A stretch of DNA of 64,000 bases, from contig CAVRYJ010000022.1 in NCBI GenBank assembly GCA_963725425.1, positions 8,605 to 72,604 of the forward strand, in the 5' to 3' direction. Position 1 is the stretch's first letter, and each line of letters begins with the position of its first letter. Of this stretch, positions 25,900 through 35,030 are shown piece by piece. The notes beneath the pieces are model-generated. The model saw nothing but the letters and a program-made list of their open reading frames with translations. It ran no database searches and was not told the origin of the DNA. A program made the position numbers and the translations under genes. The stretch is from Clostridium_I sp963725425 (GTDB lineage Bacteria > Bacillota > Clostridia > Clostridiales > Clostridiaceae).

Positions 25900-26078
25900 T
25901 GGTATTCACGCCCACCATCCGTAACACTCCCATCTTACTCTAAAGAGAAAGCCACTGATGAAACTACTAAGTGACTAGCACCAATCAAAGATGCTAAGAA
26001 ATCTGTTAATAACTTTCAGATGGAGAAAATAACTCTACCTAAAACCAAGAACTTTGTTTATATATAGAGGGATTTTTA

Positions 26079-26903
26079 ATGAAAAGAAAGAACACATTAT
26101 CCTTATGTCTTACAGAATTATTAGTTTTATCAGGTTTTGGCTTATTCAAAGTTCAAGTCGCACTGGCAACACAAACAGTAGGTATTACTTATAGAGGTGA
26201 CGTGCAAAACATTGGCTGGCAGCATTATGTAAGCGATGGAGCAGAAACTGGTACTGATGGGCAGGGGTTAAGAGTTGAAGCACTTGAAATCCGAATAGTA
26301 AAGACAGCAGATGGAAGTACACCTACAGCAGTACCTTTTATAGTTGCTAATCCTGTTGTAACTTTTAAAGATAGTAATTTAGAACTAGCTATTAGATCTA
26401 ATATAAATAAGCCCACAGGAATTCTACATGAAAGTAATGTTGAGAATATTACGGATTTAGATTGTACTAAGGTATATGGCTATTCCTCAGATGGAGGTAT
26501 GGCTAATATTTTTGATCTTAGTGGAATTGAAAATCTAATAAACTTGCAAAGTATTAATTTACATTACACTAAAGTGACTGATATAAGTCCATTAAAAACA
26601 TTAACTAATTTACAACGTATTGATTTATCTAATAATCAAATAAGTGATATAAGTCCATTACAAGGGCTAGCCAATTTACAGAGTCTTGATTTAAGTACTA
26701 CCAAGGTAAGTGACATAAGTTCGTTAAATGGATTAATTAATTTACAATATCTTTTTTTGCATTTTAACCAAATAAGTGGCGTAAGCTCATTAAACGGATT
26801 AACTAAATTAAAAGTCCTTGAGTTAGAATCCAATCAAATAAGCAGTGCAAATCAGCTATTATTAAAAAATGTATTACCTAATTGTGACATATCCTTCAAC
26901 TAG
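26079..26903 (+). CDS. Secreted ChW-LRR protein 3, short recombinant form
   Basis: The 274-residue protein is a third paralogue: signal peptide, a single ChW repeat and five LRR units. The one ChW repeat starts like the first repeat of the other paralogues (TVGITYRGDVQNIGWQ) and ends like their third (LEIRIVKTADGSTPT), so repeats were lost by recombination within the ChW array. The signal peptide has lost the usual ADTVTP end (VALATQTVG), leaving its cleavage less certain. The promoter block shared by the other two genes is absent here. Confidence 0.88.
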   Translation: MKRKNTLSLCLTELLVLSGFGLFKVQVALATQTVGITYRGDVQNIGWQHYVSDGAETGTDGQGLRVEALEIRIVKTADGSTPTAVPFIVANPVVTFKDSNLELAIRSNINKPTGILHESNVENITDLDCTKVYGYSSDGGMANIFDLSGIENLINLQSINLHYTKVTDISPLKTLTNLQRIDLSNNQISDISPLQGLANLQSLDLSTTKVSDISSLNGLINLQYLFLHFNQISGVSSLNGLTKLKVLELESNQISSANQLLLKNVLPNCDISFN

Positions 26904-26953
26904 TGATATTGGATACCAAACGGCTACAATAACTATTGTTAATAAAAATGATT

Positions 26954-26978
26954 TAGCCTATTTATATAGGCTATTTTC
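26954..26978. terminator. Hairpin terminator between convergent genes
   Basis: TAGCCTAT and ATAGGCTA form a stem around a short TTAT loop, with T's on the plus side and an A-rich tract on the other. It separates the ChW-LRR gene 3 from the S53 peptidase and overlaps the peptidase stop. Confidence 0.6.
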
Positions 26979-28147
26979 CACTTAAATCACTAAGTAAACT
27001 TCCCTCCAAAGGAGTTCCCAGTCCTGTTACAAGGTCATATCCTTTTTTAGCAAAAGTGTGTGGAGCACTTCCATTACTTCCACTGGTAATATCCCTAAAA
27101 TCTGAAGAATACCTAGAACCACCTGCTAAACTATACAATTGAGTTTGTACATTAGACAGTGAAACTGAACGGTTTTCATCAACTAAAGCTATAAATGCTG
27201 CCCATGCTGGTGCTGCAAAGCTTGTACCACCAACTATATACCATTCTGAATTATAATTTACCATAACACCAGTGTTAGGATCTGCATCAAATGCTACATC
27301 AGGTACGGCTCTATGCTTATTTGATCTAATATTAAATGACTTTTGATAACTTGGTTCAGGTTCAAATTTGCTGACACCACCGCTAGAATGTGACCATGCA
27401 ATTTCAGGTCCCGTAAGCTTACCATTAGAATCTAGCTGCAGAGTTGTTCCACCAACAGCTAAAACATTTGAACAAGCTGCAGGCCACTCTACCCCAGCGG
27501 CATCATCACCGGAAGATGATACGTAAACAGTACCAGAGATGCTGGAAGTGCGAATCTAAACTTACGTCTTCGGAAAATTCAGAAGTACCCCAGCTCATGG
27601 AAACAACTTGGACCCCTAAATTTGATGCATAATCTACAGCGGCTAAAAGGTCACTGGTAGAAGTGGAATTTGCAACAACAATGTCTATAGCCGCATTGGG
27701 AGCTAATGCATGTGCCCACTCAACGTCAAGTGAAGTTTCTTTTGCCCAGCCAATATCACTAGTTACAGGTGTCCCTTCAGGATAAAAAGTCTGCAAATTG
27801 GCGGCACTTATACTATACTTATTATCAAATGCAGTTAAATCTTGCGTAATTGTTGGACTACCATCTACTTCAACAATTGCAATTGTTTGATTTTTTCCTG
27901 TTGCAGTGAGATTATTTATTCCATAGGCATTTTTTATTTGTGAAGGCACATATGATATTTCTTGAGGATGTTCTTTTCTAGGTCTAAACTTACCATTAGT
28001 TACGATTTGTACATGACCATAATTTTTGTTAACTGTTTGTCCTGTAATCGCTACTGAAGACCCAAATAATAAAGGGCAAAACAATGAAGCAATTAAAATT
28101 ACACTAGCTTTCTTTTTCACAGAAAAGCCTCCTTTGATATATATCAA
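26971..28147 (-). CDS. S53-family (sedolisin/kumamolisin-like) serine peptidase, frameshifted
   Basis: After a signal peptide (to about residue 30) the protein reads into an S53 catalytic domain: KETSLDVEWAHALAPNAAID holds the Glu/Asp of the catalytic triad, SSSGDDAAGVEWP the oxyanion-region aspartate, and VGGTSFAAPAWAAFIALVDE the nucleophile serine. The frame breaks at about 27540; removing one base there restores SHFQHSGTVYVSSSGDD exactly as in the family. The long activation propeptide of most S53 enzymes is absent; only about 60 residues separate signal and core. S53 peptidases usually work at acid pH. The break may be a sequencing error, since all else is intact. Confidence 0.8.
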
Positions 28148-28642
28148 TATTTGACAACTTACCTAATAATATCATATCGTGGCTATATGTTAAATTATAA
28201 TAAATCAATTATTTACAAATATTATTTAATGTTGACATAGCATAGAGTTCTTAGCATCTTTGATGCTTAGAAATCGTTAGTAAGGCGCGTGTCATCCGTT
28301 ATATTCTAAAGACAAAGCGATTGATGAAACTACTAAGAGGCTGCCAAAAAAAAATTCAAATATTTGGTAGTGGTTCTTTACGCAAAGCAGCCGTAGATGG
28401 AGAAGTTGAAAATGAAGGTACCGTTACAGTAGGTCATGTTAATGGTATGTTGACTCATAAATTCAAATAGTAAAACATTTGAATTTATGGGTCAACATTT
28501 TTCTTAGCGTTTGAAAAATCATTTTCGGGTATGCTACCCCTATGCTAAGGATATATTTAAATATTACGATAATGTAATAACAGGTAAATGAGTATTACCT
28601 GAACAAAAAATCGCAAAAATGTTTCATAGGAGGAATAGACGC
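28148..28642. other. Intergenic region with CDS debris
   Basis: The block 28245-28345 shares segments (TGATGAAACTACTAAG and a GATGCTTAGAAATC motif) with 25915-26000. A frame at about 28360-28470 reads QIFGSGSLRKAAVDGEVENE and continues GTVTVGHVNGMLTHKFK to a stop but has no start, so it is a gene fragment of unknown origin, followed by a strong terminator. Confidence 0.45.
28448..28502 (+). terminator. Long hairpin terminator
   Basis: TGTTGACTCATAAATTCAAAT pairs, with one mismatch, with ATTTGAATTTATGGGTCAACA across AGTAAAAC, followed by TTTTT. It terminates the gene fragment before it and isolates the chemoreceptor gene. Confidence 0.85.
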
Positions 28643-29461
28643 ATGGAAAAAATAATTGAGTCATTTTTGGATATTATGCCTGTGTTAAAAGATGTATTAC
28701 AAGAGGATATATCTGTAGCTGTAGTGGATACCACTAACTTTCTGTATTATCGTCCTAGTGATACTATTGATTTACATATTGAAATTGGTAAAAAGCTTAC
28801 TAATGCTGACCCAATATATACAGCAATGCAAGGGGGCAAGATAACAAGTGTGATTGTGCCCAAAGAAGTATATGGAGTACCTTTTAAGTCTGTGGTATAT
28901 CCAATTAATGATTCACAAGGAAATATTATTGGTGCTGTAGCTACAGGTAAAAGCTTAGGTAAACAATTAAAAGCAGAAGAAGCATCAGAAACTGTGTTTA
29001 GTTCATTACAGCAGACAAATGCAAGTATTGAAGAACTCTCTTCAAATTCACAAAACCTAGTATCATCCATGGATAATATTACAGGGTATACTAATATCAC
29101 TAATGAAAAGATAAAAAAGATAGATTTATTACTTAATGCAATTCAAAACATTTCTTCTAAGTCGAATCTATTAGCTTTAAATGCTGCAATAGAAGCTGCA
29201 AGAGCAGGTGATGCTGGGAAGGGATTTTCAGTAGTTGCAAATGAAATGAAGAAACTTTCCGTACTTAGTAAGGACTCTGCCATAGAGGTTTCTAAAACAC
29301 TTGTGGAGATTAAGAACTCCATAGATGAAATTATAAAGGAAATTACATCCACAAGCCTAATGGCAGAGTCACAGTCTGCTGCAACTCAAGAAATTACGGC
29401 TACAATAGAAGAAATCACATCATCTTCTCAAGTATTAGCCCAAATGACAAGGATAGTTTAA
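28643..29461 (+). CDS. Soluble methyl-accepting chemotaxis protein
   Basis: The 272-residue protein has no membrane segment. Residues 1-110 form a small sensor domain like those of Firmicute cytoplasmic receptors (DISVAVVDTTNFLYYRPSDT, then VPFKSVVYPINDSQGNIIGA). The rest is a short MCP signalling hairpin with the conserved tip NLLALNAAIEAARAGDAGKG, which binds CheA and CheW. The start at 28643 is fixed by AGGAGG; an ATG 24 bases earlier lacks one. The ligand is unknown. It sits alone upstream of sugar-degradation genes. Confidence 0.88.
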   Translation: MEKIIESFLDIMPVLKDVLQEDISVAVVDTTNFLYYRPSDTIDLHIEIGKKLTNADPIYTAMQGGKITSVIVPKEVYGVPFKSVVYPINDSQGNIIGAVATGKSLGKQLKAEEASETVFSSLQQTNASIEELSSNSQNLVSSMDNITGYTNITNEKIKKIDLLLNAIQNISSKSNLLALNAAIEAARAGDAGKGFSVVANEMKKLSVLSKDSAIEVSKTLVEIKNSIDEIIKEITSTSLMAESQSAATQEITATIEEITSSSQVLAQMTRIV

Positions 29462-29946
29462 AATAATTCATTTAAGGAAAATAGTTAATATACTCTGAAA
29501 ATAATATTTCAGAGTATATTATTTTTACCTAATAGTCTAGAGTTTAAAGTATATTATACGCTTAAAGATGCCATCACCCTGTTTTATAGCTTTAAAAAAG
29601 AACAACTAGTACCAGTATAACCATACTTATCACCTCTATATGAATTGTGTGTTCTGTAAAATTTTAATGTTTATCATATTAAAATTAAAGCGCACTATTC
29701 CATATTTTAAACACATAGTTCCATTTTATAAAGGAAAAGCTCGCTGTAATATGAAGGTACAATATGGTAGCATATTTATTCTAAACGAAATGGCTTTGTT
29801 TATAGTTTTAAACTCAATCATTATTAATCCTTCCAATTTCACTATAGACAGATTCTTAGTGTCTATCAAATTTGAATATGCTCAGACTATATTGACAGCT
29901 TAGTGCAGGCTGAAATTATATTTCGAATTTTAGAAGGGGGAAAATT
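29462..29946. other. Intergenic region with terminator
   Basis: A hairpin terminator at 29487-29526 (ATATACTCTGAAA / TTTCAGAGTATAT plus T-run) ends the chemoreceptor gene. An 87-codon open frame at 29640-29903 has no ribosome binding site and no recognisable content, so it is not called. A GAAGGGGG site precedes the next gene. Confidence 0.6.
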
Positions 29947-31686
29947 ATGTTGAAAAGAAACTTTAAAAAATGTTGTTTGATGTTATTGTTTTCTGTGTTT
30001 ACACTTGTAAACATATTACCTGTGAAGACGGTATTTGCCTCAGATGCAATAACTGTAGACTGTGGAAGCGTGTTAAGGGGTGTAACCCATTGCGCAAGTG
30101 GATCACTTTATGGAATTACTGAAACAACACCGTCGGATGTTAACGGTCTCGTAGCTCCGCTTACCCCATATGTAATGAGAAATCCCGCACGTGGGGGCTC
30201 TGGTGACCAGCATTCATTTGGTGCTGCAATACCTGTAGCAGGAAGGCTTGCTGGAATTCCTACTGCTAAGGTCTCGGTTGATCTAGCGGATATGTTACCC
30301 GGTTGGCCATACCAATTTCCAGGTATGTCTAGTTGGCTCAGTCAGGTAAATTCCTTTATAGCAGACAAGAAGGCATCAGGTTATAATAATTTTTATGGTT
30401 ATGAAATATGGAACGAGCCTGACGGTACTTGGAACACTGCTAACGGCACTTTCAACAGTTTTTGGCAGCAGACTTACAACGATATTCGTGCAAATGATCC
30501 CGGTGCTAAAATCATAGGTCCTTGCTGGAGCTGGTATGACAATAACGCTATAAGCAGCTTCATGAGTTTCTGCAAAGCTAACAACTGTATTCCAGATATA
30601 ATGAGCTGGCATGAGCTTGGCGGAGGTGGCGGAAGTGAAGTGGTATCACCGCATTTACAAGCCTATAGGGCGCTTGAAACTTCCTTGGGGATAAGTGCAA
30701 GGGCAATTAGTATAAACGAATACTGCGATCCTAACCATAACCTTGAAGGGCAACCTGGATCGTCCGCACGTTATATAGCAAAATTTGAGCGTTATAAGGT
30801 AGACAGTGCATGTATATCTTGGTGGTTTGTTCCTACTCCTGGCAGATTGGGCAGTCTTCTTGCTACCGACACGCAAAAGGGTTCAGGCTGGTATTTCTAT
30901 AAATGGTATGGAGACATGACGGGAAATATGGTCAGTGTCACACCTCCAAATGATGCAAGCAGTAATATAGACGGCGCTGCTTGTGTGGACTCGTCAGCTA
31001 AATATATAAGCTTTATTATGGGGGGACCCAATAGTGGTACTGTAAGTACAACATTCAAGAATATACCTTCCTTTATTGGCTCTACCGCATCAGTTAAGGT
31101 GGAAAAGGTTGACTGGGTAAGCAAGGATACTGTTTCCAACGGCACAACCACAGTATCAACCTCGAATTACACCGTGTCCGGCGGTCAGATTACAGTAACA
31201 TTATCAGGCATGAATAGCAGTTCCGGATACCGTATATACATTACTCCAGGTTCAGGCAGCGGCAGCGGTATAGTATCTGGAAATACTTACACCCTTACCA
31301 GCCTTATGAGCGGATTAGCTCTGGACAACTACAACTCCACGGTGGATGGAAATCAAGTGGGACAGTGGACGCCTAGCGGCGCAAGTACACAGCAATGGAA
31401 TATTACAAGCGTTGGAAACGGCTATTATACGCTCACAGATCAGATGAGCGGCAAAAACCTGGACAACAACAATAGCAACACAAACGGTACACATGAAGTG
31501 CAGTGGACAGTGAATAAAGGAAATACCCAATTATGGAAGATCGTTAATGTGAGTGGAAATATATATACGCTCCAGAATCAGATGAGCGGTTTGAACCTTG
31601 ACAATGGCAACAGCACTTTAAACGGCCAGACAGTTATACAATTTACTCCTAATGGTAATACTACACAGCAGTGGATAATCAAATAG
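29947..31686 (+). CDS. Secreted GH39-like glycoside hydrolase with ricin-type lectin domain
   Basis: The 579-residue protein has a signal peptide (1-32), a clan GH-A barrel and a C-terminal ricin-type beta-trefoil. The acid/base glutamate lies in YGYEIWNEPDG (about residue 156) and the nucleophile in SINEYCDPN (about 258). This spacing suits GH39-like families, and GH30 or an unclassified family is possible. A beta-sandwich region (about 335-435) and a GSGSGSG linker lead to three lectin repeats with LMSGLALDNYNST and QQW ends (440-579). Its base composition is clearly richer in G and C than its neighbours, which suggests transfer from elsewhere. The likely substrate is a hemicellulose. Confidence 0.78.
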   Translation: MLKRNFKKCCLMLLFSVFTLVNILPVKTVFASDAITVDCGSVLRGVTHCASGSLYGITETTPSDVNGLVAPLTPYVMRNPARGGSGDQHSFGAAIPVAGRLAGIPTAKVSVDLADMLPGWPYQFPGMSSWLSQVNSFIADKKASGYNNFYGYEIWNEPDGTWNTANGTFNSFWQQTYNDIRANDPGAKIIGPCWSWYDNNAISSFMSFCKANNCIPDIMSWHELGGGGGSEVVSPHLQAYRALETSLGISARAISINEYCDPNHNLEGQPGSSARYIAKFERYKVDSACISWWFVPTPGRLGSLLATDTQKGSGWYFYKWYGDMTGNMVSVTPPNDASSNIDGAACVDSSAKYISFIMGGPNSGTVSTTFKNIPSFIGSTASVKVEKVDWVSKDTVSNGTTTVSTSNYTVSGGQITVTLSGMNSSSGYRIYITPGSGSGSGIVSGNTYTLTSLMSGLALDNYNSTVDGNQVGQWTPSGASTQQWNITSVGNGYYTLTDQMSGKNLDNNNSNTNGTHEVQWTVNKGNTQLWKIVNVSGNIYTLQNQMSGLNLDNGNSTLNGQTVIQFTPNGNTTQQWIIK

Positions 31687-31698
31687 GTTAAAATATTA

Positions 31699-31726
31699 AG
31701 CCTCATGCACTGGCATGAGGCTTTTT
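31699..31726 (+). terminator. Terminator of the GH39-like gene
   Basis: AGCCTCATGC and GCATGAGGCT form a 10-bp stem with loop ACTG followed by TTTTT. It runs directly into a copy of the MITE-like end (CTTGTTATTTCTTTGATCAT, then GCCTAAAG) at 31728-31755. Confidence 0.95.
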
Positions 31727-31898
31727 GCTTGTTATTTCTTTGATCATGCCTAAAGTATATTGCAGGAAGTTCATTGTCATTAACTATTCTATGTATAAAT
31801 GACATAGGTCTATTTAAAAAATGAGAAAATCAGGTTAGTATAAAGAGGTAGTAATTAACATATTTGTTTTAAAAAATATATGGGATGGGGGTATATCT

Positions 31899-33176
31899 AT
31901 GAGAAAAAAAATAGTTGCTCTAGTACTAGGATTAATATTAGCACTATCATTATTTAGCGGATGTGGAGCGCAAACTACAGGTTCAAACAGTAATACAACA
32001 AAGGGCAAAGTGGTAACGATTACTTATGCAATTTGGGATTCCAATCAAGAAAAAGGTCTTAGGAAAATGGCAGATGAATTTGAAAAAGCTAACCCAGGAA
32101 TTAAGATCAAAATTCAAGTGACAGGTTGGGATGATTATTGGACAGCACTTGAAGCAGCAGGCACAGGCGGATCATTACCAGATACATTCTGGATGCATTC
32201 AAATGAAATTTACAAATATGCATCAAATGGTATGTTACTTAATTTAAATGACAAAATTAAAGCAAGTAACAAAGTAGAAATGGGTAAGTTCCCAAAAGGA
32301 TTAGTATCTATCTATAATTTCAAGGGAAATCAATATGCAATACCAAAAGATTATGATACTATCGGCCTTTGGTATAATAAGACTATGTTTGATAAAGCCG
32401 GAATTTCTTATCCAAATGATAAATGGACATGGACTGATTTATACAATGCAGCTAAAAAGCTAACAAAACCAGATGGTTCACAATATGGGATTCTTACACC
32501 ACTTCATAATCAAGAAGGATATTACAATTTTGTATATCAAAATGGAGGTACAATCATTACAAAGGATAAAAAATCAGGTTACGACGATCCAAAAACAATT
32601 GAAGCTATGAAGTATTATGTGAATTTTGTGAAAGAAGGACTTTCCCCTAAAGAATTTGGGGATGCAGAACGTGCTACTGATATGGAAAGCGGAAAATGTG
32701 CTATGGGATTTTTCGGATCATGGAATTTATCAGGATTCACTGCAAATGATTATATGGTGAAAAACTTTGATGTAACAGTATTGCCAGCTTCTAATAGTGG
32801 AGGCAGAGCATCAATTTTTAATGGTCTTGGAAATGCAATAGCCAAAACTACTAAACATCCGGATGAAGCTTTTAAATGGGTAGAGTATTTAAGCTCTAAA
32901 GAAGGACAAACAAGACAGGCACAATTAGGTGTAGCTATTTCAGCATATAATGGAGCTGCAGATTCATGGGTTAAATCTAACAAAGCATTTAATGTAAAGG
33001 TATTTATAGATATGGTTAAATATGCTCAAATCAGACCATATTCTAATACAACAAGTGTTTGGGAAGATAAGGCATATGAAGCATTAAAAGGTGCTTTTAC
33101 AGGTGAAAAGACAGTAGAACAGGCTTGTAAAGACGCCGCATCTATAATGAATCAAAGTCTATCACAAGAAAAATAA
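31899..33176 (+). CDS. ABC transporter sugar-binding lipoprotein
   Basis: The 425-residue lipoprotein (signal ending LFSGCGAQ) is a cluster-B/MalE-type extracellular solute-binding protein. The pattern includes ITYAIWDSNQEKGLRKMADE, FEKANPGIKIKIQVTGWDDY, TFWMHSNEIYKYASNGMLLN and TIGLWYNKTMFDKAGISYPN. It would deliver an oligosaccharide to the two permeases encoded downstream. The alpha-galactosidase at the end of the operon suggests raffinose or melibiose-type galactosides. A GGGATGGGGG site precedes the ATG. Confidence 0.93.
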   Translation: MRKKIVALVLGLILALSLFSGCGAQTTGSNSNTTKGKVVTITYAIWDSNQEKGLRKMADEFEKANPGIKIKIQVTGWDDYWTALEAAGTGGSLPDTFWMHSNEIYKYASNGMLLNLNDKIKASNKVEMGKFPKGLVSIYNFKGNQYAIPKDYDTIGLWYNKTMFDKAGISYPNDKWTWTDLYNAAKKLTKPDGSQYGILTPLHNQEGYYNFVYQNGGTIITKDKKSGYDDPKTIEAMKYYVNFVKEGLSPKEFGDAERATDMESGKCAMGFFGSWNLSGFTANDYMVKNFDVTVLPASNSGGRASIFNGLGNAIAKTTKHPDEAFKWVEYLSSKEGQTRQAQLGVAISAYNGAADSWVKSNKAFNVKVFIDMVKYAQIRPYSNTTSVWEDKAYEALKGAFTGEKTVEQACKDAASIMNQSLSQEK

Positions 33177-33198
33177 TATTTTTGTATATATGATTTTT

Positions 33199-33222
33199 GC
33201 GGCAAACAATTGAGTTTGCCGC
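33199..33222 (+). promoter_or_regulatory. Intercistronic hairpin in the galactoside operon
   Basis: GCGGCAAAC and GTTTGCCGC form a perfect 9-bp stem around AATTGA, followed only by a weak T-run. It sits between the binding-protein and permease genes, where such hairpins commonly lower downstream expression or stabilise the upstream mRNA. Confidence 0.7.
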
Positions 33223-33251
33223 AATTTCTAATAAGGCTGGAGATGATAATA

Positions 33252-34175
33252 GTGGTGAATTTACAAGTTACAAAAGTTAAAATAAAGCCAACAAAACGAC
33301 GAGTAAATGAATGGTTTTGGGCATGGGCCTTAGTTGCTCCAACAATTATAGGACTTCTAGTGCTGAATATAATTCCAATTTTTCAGACTTTATATATGAG
33401 CTTTTTTAAAAGTGGAGATTTTGGAATAGGAAATATATTTGTAGGTTTAGGTAATTACAAACAAATGTTATATGATGTTCAAGTTTGGGATGCATTAGCA
33501 AATACATTGAAATATACAATAATTGTTGTTCCAGTTACTATTGTATTTTCCATGATTATTTCAGTTTTATTAAATGGTAACCTTAAAGGAAAATCAATCT
33601 ATCGTACTATTTATTTTATTCCAATGATGGCAGCTCCAGCAGCTGTAACAATGATGTGGAAATGGCTATACAATAATCAATTTGGTTTACTAAATGTTTT
33701 TATTAAGAAAATAGGATTGGGACCAGTTGATTGGATAAATAATCCCAATATAGCCCTTATTTCAGTAGCGATTATCGGTATATGGAGTACAGTTGGTTAT
33801 AACATGGTGTTATTATTAGCAGGATTACAAGAAATACCAAAAGATTATTATGAGGCATCACTTATTGATGGTGCCAGTCCCTTAGCACAGTTTTTTAAAA
33901 TAACCTTGCCGTTAATTTCACCAACTTTATTTTTCGTTATTGTAACATCAGTTATTCAATCCATGCAGGTATTTGATGTAATTTATATGATGATTGATGT
34001 TACTAATCCGGCATATAATAAAACAGTTTCTTTGGTTTATTTATTCTATAACAACTCATTTAAGTATTCTAATAAAGGATATGGTTCTGCCATTGTTATG
34101 TTATTACTTGTAATTATCATGATTATTACAGTAATTCAAATGAAAGTTCAGAAAAAATGGGTTAACTATATGTAG
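33252..34175 (+). CDS. ABC sugar permease (MalF/MsmF type)
   Basis: The roughly 307-residue protein has six membrane segments and the EAA loop EIPKDYYEASLIDGASPLAQ, which contacts the ATPase. The start is ambiguous: GTG 33252 or 33255 fits the CTGGAG site best, whereas the ATG at 33243 is only one base after it. It is followed 13 bases after its stop by the second permease gene. With that protein it forms the channel for the sugar brought by the upstream lipoprotein. Confidence 0.92.
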   Translation: MVNLQVTKVKIKPTKRRVNEWFWAWALVAPTIIGLLVLNIIPIFQTLYMSFFKSGDFGIGNIFVGLGNYKQMLYDVQVWDALANTLKYTIIVVPVTIVFSMIISVLLNGNLKGKSIYRTIYFIPMMAAPAAVTMMWKWLYNNQFGLLNVFIKKIGLGPVDWINNPNIALISVAIIGIWSTVGYNMVLLLAGLQEIPKDYYEASLIDGASPLAQFFKITLPLISPTLFFVIVTSVIQSMQVFDVIYMMIDVTNPAYNKTVSLVYLFYNNSFKYSNKGYGSAIVMLLLVIIMIITVIQMKVQKKWVNYM

Positions 34176-34188
34176 GGAGTGAAAACAA

Positions 34189-35019
34189 ATGGAAACTAAA
34201 AAAAGATTAAAAACCATAGTTATTCATGCAGTACTAATAATAGGCGCCTGCGTAATGATTTTGCCATTTGTTTGGATGTTACTTACATCATTTAAGTCGG
34301 TTACTGAATCTACTTCGATGAATCCTTTTGTGATTTTTCCAGCAAAATGGCGAATAGAAAATTATATGGAGGTAATTAAACAAAATAATTTTTTTATGTT
34401 ATACTTTAATACTTTTGCAATGATGGCTGTAAGAGTGGTTTGTTCTGTTGGATTTAGTGCAATGGCTGCATATGCATTTGCAAGACTTAAATTTCCAGGA
34501 AAGAATTTACTTTTTGGTTTAGTATTATTCCAAATGATGGTGCCAACCCAGATATTTATTATTCCACAATATTTAATGGTTGATAAACTAGGATTGAGAA
34601 ATACCATCTTTGCATTATCATTTCCAGGATTAGTCAGTGCTTTTGGAACCTTTTTATTAAGGCAATTTTTTGCGGGTCTCCCAAAGGAGTTGGAAGAAGC
34701 AGCTATACTAGATGGATGCAATATTGGTCAGACTTTTGCTAAAATAATGCTTCCACTAGTAAAATCAGGGTTAATAGCCCTTAGTATATTCACTGCATTA
34801 TTTGCGTTTAAGGATTTAATGTGGCCTTTGATTATAAATTCAGACCCAGATGCAGCCACATTATCATCAGCTTTAGCCAAAATACAGAGTGGATATTCTG
34901 TTAATTATCCAGATCTAATGGCAGCTTCAGTACTTGCTATATGGCCGATGTTATTGATTTACGCTATATTTCAAAAGCAGTTTATTGAAGGTATATCTAC
35001 ATCCGGTGGAAAACTATAA
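34189..35019 (+). CDS. ABC sugar permease (MalG/MsmG type)
   Basis: The 276-residue protein has six membrane segments, the N-terminal MLLTSFKSVTEST motif of MalG-type permeases and the EAA loop LPKELEEAAILDGCNIGQTF. A GGGAGTG site precedes the ATG. No ATPase gene follows in the operon. As in many Firmicutes, the transporter must share a general ATPase of the MsmK/UgpC type encoded elsewhere. Confidence 0.93.
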   Translation: METKKRLKTIVIHAVLIIGACVMILPFVWMLLTSFKSVTESTSMNPFVIFPAKWRIENYMEVIKQNNFFMLYFNTFAMMAVRVVCSVGFSAMAAYAFARLKFPGKNLLFGLVLFQMMVPTQIFIIPQYLMVDKLGLRNTIFALSFPGLVSAFGTFLLRQFFAGLPKELEEAAILDGCNIGQTFAKIMLPLVKSGLIALSIFTALFAFKDLMWPLIINSDPDAATLSSALAKIQSGYSVNYPDLMAASVLAIWPMLLIYAIFQKQFIEGISTSGGKL

Positions 35020-35030
35020 AGGAGGACAGT

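Noticed and set aside
29640..29903. An 87-codon open frame between the chemoreceptor and the GH39-like gene
   Set aside because: No ribosome binding site and no recognisable composition; it looks like chance in AT-rich DNA.
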